Assembly (NCBI GenBank): GCA_964484135.1
Contig: CAZAEL010000011.1
Location: 1 to 58,751, forward strand
Source of the DNA: CAZAEL01 sp964484135
Lineage (GTDB): Bacteria > Elusimicrobiota > Elusimicrobia > FEN-1173
DNA: 58,751 nucleotides
Direction of reading: 5' to 3'
The position numbers were made by a program, and so were the translations under genes. The notes below the pieces were generated by a model that worked only from the letters and a program-made list of their open reading frames with translations, searched no databases and had not been told where the DNA came from. This document shows positions 26,388 through 34,162 of the stretch, one piece after another; within the stretch, counting starts at the first letter, position 1, and every line of letters begins with the position of its first letter.

Positions 26388-27758
26388 TTACAGCGCCCGG
26401 ACGCGGGGGGCTCCCGCGCGTCCTCTCGGTTCCGACGAAAAACTCACGACCTGCGCAAGGCATCGGGGTCCCCCGCCGTAAACGCCCGCCACGATCCCCG
26501 GCACGAACGTGACCCTGTAGCCCGCGCGACGATAGATCGCTTCGGCCTCGCGATCCAGCCTTGGAACAAAATAGCGGGGCACCAGGGCGGAATCCCCGTC
26601 CAAAACGGCGTTGGAATAATAAAAGCCGAACGGCGCCCAGGGCAACATCGCCGGCGACAGGGCCGGCGCCTTCATCACCGCGACCCCATGACTCTCCAAC
26701 ACGCCCTGCACGTCCCTGAGCTTTTGAACGGCCCGCAATATGTCCGGGTGCCGGACCAGGCGCTCTTTGACATTCAAAAAGTCCCAAATCTTTTTTTCCA
26801 AACCTTCTTGTCGGCCAAACCGGTTCTCTCTCAGGATTCGCGTCATCTCTCCAAAGCTCTCCCGCCGCTCGCGCGCCGTCAACCGAGCGAGCGTCCGGAC
26901 GGCCCCGACCGGATCCGCCAACAGGCTGGTGTGCCGGCCGTACGGCGTCGACCCCAGGGGAAGGTGATAGCGGTCATTGTGAAGGTCGGGACCGCGCAGG
27001 ACGACCGCCTTTTTGCCGGTGGCCCTTTCGATCTCCCGAACCGCATCCTCCTCGCTCATCGCCAAAGCGCCGGGGGCGCCCCGCCGGAAACGTCGGACGG
27101 AATCGATGCCCACGTACACGAATCTTTCATCCGACGTCAAATCGCCCCCGGGGATGCCGATCACGCCGCCGTCTCGGACGGAAAAATCCGCCCCTTCCCA
27201 GGCGGGGCCCGTTTCCCCGGACAACGCCTCTCCCGGCGGCCCGCCGGGGGCCTTTTCTCCGCTTTCGGCGAAAGAGCAACCGCCCCCGGAAGAGCCGACA
27301 AACACCAGGAAACGGTCCCGCACCCAGGGGCCGCCGAGGCGGGGGTTCAACACGAAACGCACGCGGTCCCTCAGGTTCGGGACTTTCAGGGCGTCGAGGG
27401 CCCTCCACAGGAGGTGGGCCATAAAATCCGACACGACGACAAAGGTGATCCTGACGTCTTCTCGGAGAGCCGCGACGATCGATACCAGCGACTCCACAAA
27501 CGCAAAACTGGTCGCATGAAAAAACAGGATCGCCGCCCGCCCCCCCGCGTCCGACGCCAAGCGCTCCCCCTCCGCGCCGCGCCGCCGGGACAGCGGACCG
27601 GCGGGCACGATCGCAAGAGCCCTGGGGACGGCGCTCCCTTCCCGATGATAGTTTTCCAGCTCATCCAGGATTTTTCGACCGAGCCCCGGCCCCCCCGGGC
27701 TTCTCCGCCGCGGCGTCCGGACCCGAACGGCCGACGCCCCTTTACCGTCGTCCGTCAA
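26388..27758 (-). CDS. Peptidyl-arginine/agmatine-deiminase-like enzyme (cassette A only)
   Basis: A 456-residue protein. After an arginine/proline-rich N-terminus (1-30) several guanidino-modifying-enzyme landmarks appear: GPWVRDRFLVF (compare W-x-RD), GPDLHNDRYHLPLG (compare the H-x-D block), FYYSNAVLDGDSALVP (compare NFYIANG-x-V-x-P), and near the C-terminus GGGPRC with the candidate catalytic cysteine (compare GGGNIHC of agmatine deiminases, and the GxGGPRC of arginine deiminases). The family converts arginine guanidino groups to citrulline or related products. The start overlaps the small upstream gene by 17 bases; the methyltransferase follows 10 bases after the stop. The cassette peptide is arginine-rich, so peptide deimination is plausible but inferred. 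Confidence 0.65.
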   Translation of the reverse strand: MTDDGKGASAVRVRTPRRRSPGGPGLGRKILDELENYHREGSAVPRALAIVPAGPLSRRRGAEGERLASDAGGRAAILFFHATSFAFVESLVSIVAALREDVRITFVVVSDFMAHLLWRALDALKVPNLRDRVRFVLNPRLGGPWVRDRFLVFVGSSGGGCSFAESGEKAPGGPPGEALSGETGPAWEGADFSVRDGGVIGIPGGDLTSDERFVYVGIDSVRRFRRGAPGALAMSEEDAVREIERATGKKAVVLRGPDLHNDRYHLPLGSTPYGRHTSLLADPVGAVRTLARLTARERRESFGEMTRILRENRFGRQEGLEKKIWDFLNVKERLVRHPDILRAVQKLRDVQGVLESHGVAVMKAPALSPAMLPWAPFGFYYSNAVLDGDSALVPRYFVPRLDREAEAIYRRAGYRVTFVPGIVAGVYGGGPRCLAQVVSFSSEPRGRAGAPRVRAL

Positions 27759-27936
27759 GGGTGTCCTTTCGTGCCCGCCCTCTTCCGAACAGGCAAAAGA
27801 GCCGATCGAGCCGTTCCGGTTCGCTTCCGGGGTCTTCCCCCTTCCCGCAGGGTTCGCCCAACACGGTCAAAAATTTCACAACCTCTCCGGAGCCAAAAGC
27901 CCTCTTGATCGAGGACAGAAGCGCGTTTTGCTCCAT
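27742..27936 (-). CDS. Small 64-residue protein, first gene of cassette A
   Basis: A short frame starting at ATG 27936 (MEQNALLSSIKRAFG) behind a purine-rich GAGAGGGG stretch, ending inside the start of the deiminase-like gene. No family recognised. The N-terminal half is amphipathic-helical in look and contains one LGEPCGK; the C-terminus is basic. The 17-base overlap with the next gene suggests either real coupling or a leader frame. It could be a third peptide substrate or a small accessory protein; coding status is uncertain. Confidence 0.4.
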   Translation of the reverse strand: MEQNALLSSIKRAFGSGEVVKFLTVLGEPCGKGEDPGSEPERLDRLFCLFGRGRARKDTLDGRR

Positions 27937-28338
27937 GCCCCTCTCACGCTCCTCCGCCCCTCCCGCCGCAAAGCACATCCCCCCGCCAGTTGTCAAAAGC
28001 GGGTGTCCAAGACAAAGAGACCGACAAAACGCTTGACAGAGATCGCCTTTGTCTAAAATTTAACCGGGAGATCCTCTTGAAGAGACAACGCGGCCCGGCC
28101 CCTTTGTTATGGGCCATGATGGCTTAAAAACCCCTAAAATCGCGACTTTTTAGTTTACCACGCTATTTTAGAACCGTCAATGAACCCTGGAAAAAAGTGC
28201 CTGTTTCCCAGGGGGAGGGAGGAACGGCGGGGCAGCGAGGGGATTACTGGAAGAGGGCGGGATCTCCCCTCTTTTTCAAGGGGAAGGAGGGAGGGGCGGC
28301 TCGTTGAGCGGCGGCCATTCCAGGCCCAGGTTCCGGCG
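27937..28338. other. Leader and promoter region between cassettes A and B
   Basis: About 400 bases without a supported gene. It holds the cassette A promoter (28152-28180) and a ~215-base transcribed leader before the small gene. A ~60-codon ATG frame in the leader on the minus strand has no supporting motif. The segment 28190-28338 behind cassette B shows no clear terminator; it is purine-rich on the + strand. Confidence 0.5.
28152..28180 (-). promoter_or_regulatory. Cassette A promoter
   Basis: On the minus strand TTGACG (28175-28180), a 17-base spacer and TAAACT (28152-28157), with an extended -10 TGG. The 16 bases around the -35 box and the 14 around the -10 box are almost identical to the cassette B promoter, while the central spacer differs but keeps its length. 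Confidence 0.75.
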
Positions 28339-29199
28339 TCATGCCGTCGGCCTCAGGGCCCTGGGCTTGAACGACAGACGTCCGGCCAGACTTCTCGTCT
28401 TGGCCAGCAACGACTCGCGCATGAGCTCGAATCCGTACCGGTTCAGCCACTGAGACAACGGCGCGCTGTACCACCAGGTGACGGAAACGCCCGCCTCCAG
28501 GGAATGCACCTGATGCCACCAGCGCGGCGGGATGTAGAGCATCTCGCCCGCCTCCACCACGCATGGGCGGGTCTCCACGCCCCGGAACCGGGGAAACCGG
28601 TCGAAATCCGGGCGTTCGGCGTCCACCCGGCTGCAGCCCGCCGGCCCGTCCGCGCGGAGGGGGTAGGGATAGAAACGCGAAAATCGTCCCGGCGCGGCCA
28701 GGGTGACGCGGCGGCGCCCCCGGACCACGGCCAGGAAGCTCTCGTACAGATCGAAGTGCAGGGGGCCGGAGACTTCCTGCGGCGAAATCCACAGCTGGGG
28801 GGACCGTTTGAGGAGACGGCGCGGGTCAAGGAACGGCGGGGGCTCGATATCATCCATCAGGCGGGGGAACTTAAAGGGGATCGACAGGAAGGCGGGGTAA
28901 TAATATTCCCGGGGCTCCGCGCCGTCGGACGGGACCTCCAGGCACTCGCGCAACTTCATCCGTCGCAAGGACCACACCGGCCTTTGCTCGTCCGGGTCGA
29001 TGACGAAACTCTTGCTCCGGGACACCAGAGCGTTGATCTCCACGTCGCCGATGGACTCCCGAAGGAAGTCCCACCCCCAGGCGGACAAGGCGCGCCAGCG
29101 GGCCAGGCCGCCGGTCATGACCACGGGCCTGCCGGGACCCCCGTACCGCTCCCGGAAATCGCCGGGGGACGGGAACGCGACGCGGGGGACGCCGCTCAA
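28339..29199 (-). CDS. Cupin/JmjC-like Fe(II)/2-oxoglutarate oxygenase (cassette B)
   Basis: A 286-residue cupin_8/JmjC-type protein. The metal triad is visible as H-x-D in GPLHFDLYESF (about residue 147) and the distal histidine in IPPRWWHQVHS (about 227); VVRGRRRVTL is the strand that follows in this family. Relatives hydroxylate protein side chains. The start is a TTG at 29199, 22 bases after the radical SAM stop; the ribosome-binding site is weak. Last gene of the cassette B operon. Its likely substrate is precursor B, by location. Confidence 0.8.
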   Translation of the reverse strand: MSGVPRVAFPSPGDFRERYGGPGRPVVMTGGLARWRALSAWGWDFLRESIGDVEINALVSRSKSFVIDPDEQRPVWSLRRMKLRECLEVPSDGAEPREYYYPAFLSIPFKFPRLMDDIEPPPFLDPRRLLKRSPQLWISPQEVSGPLHFDLYESFLAVVRGRRRVTLAAPGRFSRFYPYPLRADGPAGCSRVDAERPDFDRFPRFRGVETRPCVVEAGEMLYIPPRWWHQVHSLEAGVSVTWWYSAPLSQWLNRYGFELMRESLLAKTRSLAGRLSFKPRALRPTA

Positions 29200-29221
29200 C
29201 GGGGGGATCCCCGCCGGGGGT

Positions 29222-31375
29222 TCAATCCGCGACGCCCGCTTGCGAACGCCGCGTCAAGAGACCCGGGCGCGTCCCGCCCGCGGCATAGGCGATCCAGGAA
29301 AGCCGGCCCCATCCGCCCTCCGTTCCCGTCAGCCGCCCCGCCTCCGAGAACCCGTACCCCGCCGGCATCTCCACCCCCTGAATCTCCCACTCCACCGGGC
29401 CCTCCGCCTTCAGCGCCAGCATCCGGCCCTCCGGTTTGAGCCACCGGGCGAGGCGTCCCGCCAGACGGCCCGCGAGCGCCTGGTTCACCGCCATGTTCAC
29501 GCCCGCGCCCACCACGGTGTCGAAAGTCCCCTCTTCCCAAGCCGCCTCCAGGAACTCCTCCATGCCCCACGGGAACACCCGCGCGTAAAAAATCGTCGTG
29601 TCCAGGAAAGAGAACTTCTCCAACTCCACCGACGACAGGTCCACCCCCGGCCGCTCCAGGGCGCCCTGCAGGCGGATCGCCCCCGCCCCCCACAGCAGCA
29701 CCCGCTTGCCCGCCGCGAAGGACTCCGGCCATTCCCGCACCGCCGCCTCCAGCGCCCGCCGCGCCTCGGCCGTCCGGCGGCACCAGACGTTCCGCCTCAA
29801 TCCCCGCTCGATCCCCTCCAGGATCCGCTGCGCCTCCCTCTCGAAGCCGTGCGCCGCCGCGGTCCGCGCCACGTACCGCTTCAACGCCAGGAGGACGTCG
29901 TCCGGCTGGTTTTCGTCCCGCAGGTGCACGTCCTTGAACCAGGCGAACTGGTTCCAGACGGCGGTCCCCTTCGCCGGGTCCTGCAGCTCGCGCGTGCCCT
30001 CGTAGGGAAGCCCCAGCTTCTCCCCGCCCAAAAATTCATAGAAGTCCCGGAAGGCGGAAAAATGGGGCAGCTCCTTTCGGCCGACCAGGAGCCCCGCCAC
30101 GCCGTATAAGGCCTCCAGCACGTAGGGGTCCGACGAAAACTTCCGGACGTAGGTCCCGATTTGGACTCCCGCGAGGATGTGCTCCTTGGGAAAGCCCGGC
30201 GCGGCCAGGACGCGGTAGGGCGGCTCCTTTTCAAAATCGATCCCGTATTTTTCCGGCGTCTTCCCCATGCCCGAACCGGGCAGCGCGATGGCGTGGTACG
30301 CGATGGGCATGTCCGGACGCTTGGACAGCATCCAGTCCATGGACCGATGGAACCCCTCCAGGGTGTCGCCGGGCAGCCCGATGATCATGTCGACGCAGAT
30401 GCGGGCGCGCGGGGCCAGCTCCCGCAGGCGGCCGACCTTCCTGTCCAGCTTCTCGAAGTTGTGCGGCCGCGTGATGCCTTCGAGCACCCGGTCGTTGATG
30501 CTCTGCACGCCCCCCTCGGGCCGGATCTGGCCGCTGTTCACCAGGGCCATGCACTCCTCGTCCATGAAGATGGGGTTCATCTCGAAATCGAGGACGATGG
30601 GGTGGCGCTTGGCCAGGGCCGAGAAGGCCCGCAGGACGGCCTTGGCCCGCGGGCGGTCCATGAAGAAGTCCGAGTCGGTGAAAAAAATGATGCGGGAGCG
30701 GGGCGCCAGGAACTCCAGCTCCTTCACCACGCGCTCCACCGGGTGCCACCGGATCTTCTGGCTCGTCCACCAGTCGCAGTACTTGCAGTCAAAGGGGCAG
30801 CCCCGCGACCCCTCCAGGAACACATAAGGGATGAACCGGTCCAGCTCGGGAAAACCGCTCAGGTACGGCGACGGCATCCGCGACACGTCCAGCAAAGCGC
30901 GCGCGCCCGTCTCCCTCACCTCCCCCTTTTCCCGGTACGCGATCCCGGCCACCTCTCCCAGCCCCGGCCCCGACCCCAGGTAGTGCCGCAGCAGTTCCGC
31001 GAACGTCCCCTCCCCCTCCCCCTTCACCACCACGTCCACCGCCGGGTTCCGCCCCACCGTCTCCAGAGCCAGCGGCGACACTTCCGGCCCCCCGAGGATG
31101 ATCGGCGTCCCGGGCAGTTCCTCCCGCACACGCCGCGCCACCTCCAGGCTTTTCCGGATGTTCCACACGTAGCACGAAAAGCCCACCACGTCCGGCTTGC
31201 CGGCCACGATCCGCCCGGCCAGCGCCTCCGCGTCCACGGACATGTCGGCCAGTTCCAGACCGATGTCCACATGTCTCCCCAGGTCGGGGTCCTGCAGGGC
31301 GTAGGACTTCAGCGTCGCCCAGGCGATGGGCGCCTGGCCGCCGTACGCGTGAATCTCCACGACGGTGGTTTTCAT
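29222..31375 (-). CDS. B12-binding radical SAM protein with C-terminal nucleotide-binding-like domain (cassette B)
   Basis: A 717-residue protein co-linear with the cassette A enzyme at 20352-22475 and very similar over its whole length. Domain order: cobalamin-binding (VVGFSCYVWNIRK; LGGPEVSPLA), radical SAM with GCPFDCKYC (about residues 189-197) and GLPGDTLEGF, then a C-terminal VLLWGAGAIRL domain resembling a methyltransferase fold with degraded motif I. The ATG at 31375 begins MKTTVVEIHAYGG and fixes the expected start of the paralogue. It starts 16 bases after the glycosyltransferase stop. Likely C-methylation or another radical step on the peptide. Confidence 0.88.
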   Translation of the reverse strand: MKTTVVEIHAYGGQAPIAWATLKSYALQDPDLGRHVDIGLELADMSVDAEALAGRIVAGKPDVVGFSCYVWNIRKSLEVARRVREELPGTPIILGGPEVSPLALETVGRNPAVDVVVKGEGEGTFAELLRHYLGSGPGLGEVAGIAYREKGEVRETGARALLDVSRMPSPYLSGFPELDRFIPYVFLEGSRGCPFDCKYCDWWTSQKIRWHPVERVVKELEFLAPRSRIIFFTDSDFFMDRPRAKAVLRAFSALAKRHPIVLDFEMNPIFMDEECMALVNSGQIRPEGGVQSINDRVLEGITRPHNFEKLDRKVGRLRELAPRARICVDMIIGLPGDTLEGFHRSMDWMLSKRPDMPIAYHAIALPGSGMGKTPEKYGIDFEKEPPYRVLAAPGFPKEHILAGVQIGTYVRKFSSDPYVLEALYGVAGLLVGRKELPHFSAFRDFYEFLGGEKLGLPYEGTRELQDPAKGTAVWNQFAWFKDVHLRDENQPDDVLLALKRYVARTAAAHGFEREAQRILEGIERGLRRNVWCRRTAEARRALEAAVREWPESFAAGKRVLLWGAGAIRLQGALERPGVDLSSVELEKFSFLDTTIFYARVFPWGMEEFLEAAWEEGTFDTVVGAGVNMAVNQALAGRLAGRLARWLKPEGRMLALKAEGPVEWEIQGVEMPAGYGFSEAGRLTGTEGGWGRLSWIAYAAGGTRPGLLTRRSQAGVAD

Positions 31376-31391
31376 GGCCGGTCTTCTGTCT

Positions 31392-32225
31392 TTATTCGGG
31401 GGAGGCGCCGACGGAAAGGAGGATATGCCGGTGCTTGATGCTGTTGATGTATAACATGTCCAGAAGCTTTTCCCGTTCCACGGGGTCGAGCTTGCCCCGG
31501 CGGGCCACCAGGGAATGAACTCCGGTCGCCACCTCCCAGCGGGGCCGCCCCGGCACGGGCACGTGGATCTGGCTGCCGTGTTTGCGCCGTTTGGCCAGGG
31601 CCTCCGGCAGGCAGCGCACCCCCCGCTCCCCCAGGCGCTTCAGGCAGCGGAACCACATGTCCGCGTCATCGCAGATATACCGGAAACCGGCGTCGAAGGA
31701 CCCCAGCGACAGGATCAGGTCCCGGCGGGCCACCACCGTTGACGTGAGGGGATAAAAGGGCAGGGGCCAACCGCGCGACCGGAAATATTCACCGTAGAGC
31801 GTGATGTAGCTGCCGGCCAGCGCCCGACGTTTCAAGAGGCGACCGTCTCGGTCCACGACGTCCACGTCGGAATAGATGAACCGCACGCCGGCCGCGGCCG
31901 CGGCCATCTGTTTTTCGAGCTTATGGGGGCGCCAGACGTCGTCGGCGTCCAGGAAGGCGATCCAGGGGCCGCGGGCGGCCCGCACGCCGCGGCGGCGGGC
32001 CTGGGCCGGTCCCCGGTTCCGGGGAAACCGGATCAGGCGGACCGGGATTTTCCAGCGGCGGCCGGCCACCAGGTCCGGCGTCCCGTCCGTGGATCCGTCG
32101 TCCACCACCAGGACCTCCAGGGGCCGGTGGGTCTGCGCCTCCACGCTCGCCAGGGCCTCGCCGATGTAGGAGCGACCGTTGTAACAGACCATCACGACGC
32201 TGGCCAGGGGCGGGGGAACGTTCAT
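31392..32225 (-). CDS. Family 2 glycosyltransferase (cassette B)
   Basis: A 277-residue GT-A enzyme with SVVMVCYNGRSYIGEAL, VLVVDDGSTDGTPDLV and FLDADDVWRPHKLEKQ. It is collinear with the cassette A enzyme. ATG at 32225 (MNVPPPLASVV) matches the homologue best; an upstream in-frame TTG at 32258 is also possible, and neither has a strong ribosome-binding site. The frame runs back without a break to the TGA stop of the precursor gene. It probably glycosylates the precursor peptide; donor sugar unknown. Confidence 0.85.
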   Translation of the reverse strand: MNVPPPLASVVMVCYNGRSYIGEALASVEAQTHRPLEVLVVDDGSTDGTPDLVAGRRWKIPVRLIRFPRNRGPAQARRRGVRAARGPWIAFLDADDVWRPHKLEKQMAAAAAGVRFIYSDVDVVDRDGRLLKRRALAGSYITLYGEYFRSRGWPLPFYPLTSTVVARRDLILSLGSFDAGFRYICDDADMWFRCLKRLGERGVRCLPEALAKRRKHGSQIHVPVPGRPRWEVATGVHSLVARRGKLDPVEREKLLDMLYINSIKHRHILLSVGASPE

Positions 32226-32309
32226 GGCGCGGGGCGCTTCAGGAAAAACGGGCGGCAAAAGCGGCCGTGCCGCGAGGGCGGCGGGACCGGAAGGTCGTCC
32301 CGGGACGGA

Positions 32310-32429
32310 TCAGCACCGGATCGTCGAATGGGCGATGCGGTCCAATTGTCCGTGTTTCGTCAACGTGGGTTTTTTATAAACCCTTCTTCCTCCCGAAGGA
32401 CCGTTGGTCTTCCTCTTTTTCTTTGGCAT
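32310..32429 (-). CDS. 39-residue RiPP precursor peptide B with lasso-family leader motif
   Basis: A 39-codon gene starting at ATG 32429 behind AAGGGGG. The peptide begins MPKKKRKT, contains Y18-x2-P21-x-L23-x3-G27 (YKKPTLTKHG), and ends STIRC. It is the same length as precursor A and identical to it at 22 positions without gaps, including the block KHGQL and the last-residue cysteine. A TTGACA-N17-TACACT promoter lies just upstream. It sits between a 2-oxoglutarate oxygenase gene and the glycosyltransferase gene. No signal peptide. Role inferred. Confidence 0.85.
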   Translation of the reverse strand: MPKKKRKTNGPSGGRRVYKKPTLTKHGQLDRIAHSTIRC

Positions 32430-32497
32430 GTTGCGCCCCCTTGAATTGGCTACAACTCGAAAAATGCCGTGTTTACGTCATGGAATCCTATCTTTTA

Positions 32498-32526
32498 AGT
32501 GTACGGTTGGGGCGCCCTCTTGTCAA
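32498..32526 (-). promoter_or_regulatory. Internal promoter for precursor B
   Basis: On the minus strand TTGACA (32521-32526), a 17-base spacer and TACACT (32498-32503), inside the 176-base gap between the oxygenase and precursor genes. It would add transcripts for the peptide and the genes behind it. Confidence 0.55.
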
Positions 32527-32605
32527 GGCGCCGGGACTGATATCCTCCTCCTCCCCGGCCGGACGGGGCTCCGGTTTTTTCGCCGTCCTTTTTCCCCGCT
32601 CGCGG

Positions 32606-33154
32606 TCAATTCAGCCACGCGATCAGCACGTACTTGGTGCCGGAAAGCACCTTTTCAGCCGCGTGGGGATGGGTGATTCCGGAAGGAAAAAGCAGGGCCA
32701 TGCCTGGCCGGGGGCGCACGACGCGCTTCTGCAGGTCGAAGACGAGGCGCCCGCCCCGGAAATCGTCGTTCAGGTGGCACACCATGGAGATCACGCGGCC
32801 CCGGGACCCCGGCACCGCGCTGTCGTAATGCCGCTTGTAAAACCCCCCGGGCCGGTAACGCAGGACGTAACAGCCGTGCAAGGACCTGGCCGGGTACTTC
32901 CAGCACAGCGCCGCCACGGATTTTAGGGCGCGTCCCGCGCCCGACCGCAGCTCGCGTTGGAGGGCGGGCACGCGCGACGCCGGGATCTGCCCGCACCGCC
33001 GCAGGCGGCCCGCCGTTTTTTCCCCTTCGGGGCCGAGGGTGCGGGCCGTCCGCCAGTCCGTCCGGCGGTCCAAAAGCGCCACGAACCGGCGGCATTGGGC
33101 GGGAGAGAACAGCTCAAAGCTGTGGATGTCCTGCGCGATGCGTTCGATCTTCAC
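32606..33154 (-). CDS. 2OG-Fe(II) oxygenase, prolyl-4-hydroxylase-like (cassette B)
   Basis: A 182-residue jelly-roll oxygenase. The iron ligands are visible as H-x-D in FYKRHYDSA (about residues 107-109) and the distal histidine in GITHPHAAEKV (about 160); the 2-oxoglutarate-binding basic residue would be the lysine in GTKYVLIAW. The overall layout (CYVLRYRPGGFYKRHYD, ISMVCHLND, GGRLVF) matches the prolyl-4-hydroxylase/PKHD group. ATG start at 33154. It takes the position next to the precursor that a radical SAM enzyme occupies in cassette A. Peptide side-chain hydroxylation is the likely role. Confidence 0.85.
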   Translation of the reverse strand: MKIERIAQDIHSFELFSPAQCRRFVALLDRRTDWRTARTLGPEGEKTAGRLRRCGQIPASRVPALQRELRSGAGRALKSVAALCWKYPARSLHGCYVLRYRPGGFYKRHYDSAVPGSRGRVISMVCHLNDDFRGGRLVFDLQKRVVRPRPGMALLFPSGITHPHAAEKVLSGTKYVLIAWLN

Positions 33155-33178
33155 GTTTTTGCTCCCGGCGGCCCGGCC

Positions 33179-34162
33179 TCAAGTCGCCTCCGCCACGATC
33201 TTCACGTACATCCCCCGGAGCGGGTCTTCCGGCGATTCAAAGGGGACCTGCCCGCCCGACAGCACCCGGAACCCGGCCTCCCGGAACAGGGCCGCGATCT
33301 CCTCCTCCCGGAAAGCGTGGCCCGGCGTCCGGACGTGCCAGACGTAGATGTTGACGTCGCTCCGCGGGTCGCGCCACCTCCACAGGAAGGGGACGAGGCC
33401 GGCCGCCGCCAGCGCGGACAGCAAAGCCCGGGCCAGAGCCCGCGCGGCCCAACGGGCCTCGAGCCAGACCAAGTCGCGGCGCCGGAACGGCCGGTTCTTC
33501 CCCTCGGGCCCGAGGAGCACATGGCCCCAGACGGCGCCGCCGGGGTGGGCCGCCACCGGAAACCGACGGACCGTCAGGAACGCCCAGCGCCGCGGGCCCA
33601 GCCCGGCCCACCGCGCCAAGCGGCGGAGGTCCCCTCCGCGCCGCCAGTCCCAAAGGGCCACCCGGCCGCCGGACTTGAGGACCCGTCTCCATTCCCGCAG
33701 GACCTCCCGGCGGTCCGACCGACGGAGCTGCGTGTTCAGGAAATTGAAGGCCGCCACGCCGTCGAACGCGCCGTCGCGGAAAGGCAGCCGCCGGGCGTCG
33801 GCCTGCAGGGCCCGGCCCCGCGCGCCGCCGGGCCCGGACAGGGACTCCATGCCCCGCACCAGGGGCCAAGCGTTGTCCACCCCCACGCTTCGGAGCCCCC
33901 GCGCCGCCAACCCCGCCGTCTCCCGCCCCAGGGCCGACCCCGGGACAAGCACGCGGTCCCCGGCCCGCCACCCCGCCTCTTCCGCCAGCCGGGCCTCGAA
34001 CTTGTAGAGGCCGAAGGAGGCCCAGGCCGAAAAGGCGCGGAGAGCCCTGTCCGACCCGTAGCGGTCCCGCAACCGCCGCGGGATGAAGTCGTCCCCGCCG
34101 CCGGCCGGCCGGGACGGAGCGTTATCCAAAGAGGAAGGCCAGATTGACCCGGCGGGACACAT
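33179..34162 (-). CDS. Class I SAM-dependent methyltransferase (cassette B)
   Basis: A 327-residue homologue of the cassette A methyltransferase, sharing the atypical SAM motif VLVPGSALGRETAGL, the following VGVDNAWPLV, LQADARRLPFRDGAFDGV with FNFLNTQ, and the C-terminal WRWRDPRSDVNIYV. Its start overlaps the end of the upstream oxygenase gene by 41 bases if the first ATG is used; the true start may be somewhat later because the first ~25 residues have no counterpart in the homologue. Probably modifies the cassette peptide or its sugar. Confidence 0.8.
   Translation of the reverse strand: MCPAGSIWPSSLDNAPSRPAGGGDDFIPRRLRDRYGSDRALRAFSAWASFGLYKFEARLAEEAGWRAGDRVLVPGSALGRETAGLAARGLRSVGVDNAWPLVRGMESLSGPGGARGRALQADARRLPFRDGAFDGVAAFNFLNTQLRRSDRREVLREWRRVLKSGGRVALWDWRRGGDLRRLARWAGLGPRRWAFLTVRRFPVAAHPGGAVWGHVLLGPEGKNRPFRRRDLVWLEARWAARALARALLSALAAAGLVPFLWRWRDPRSDVNIYVWHVRTPGHAFREEEIAALFREAGFRVLSGGQVPFESPEDPLRGMYVKIVAEAT

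Noticed and set aside
28034..28062. A + strand TTGACA ... TAAAAT near 28034
   Set aside because: The spacer is only 15 bases and no + strand gene follows.
28152..28192. The conserved promoter stretch read as protein (PxFIDGxxxAW then stop)
   Set aside because: The frame can be read in both copies, but it has no start codon or ribosome-binding site, and conservation falls exactly on the -35 and -10 boxes rather than on codons.
23420..32312. Read-through of the precursor TGA stops (selenocysteine next to the final Cys)
   Set aside because: Both peptides end Cys-TGA, and in cassette B the frame continues into the glycosyltransferase, but in cassette A the frames differ and the downstream residues are not conserved. 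A plain stop is simpler.
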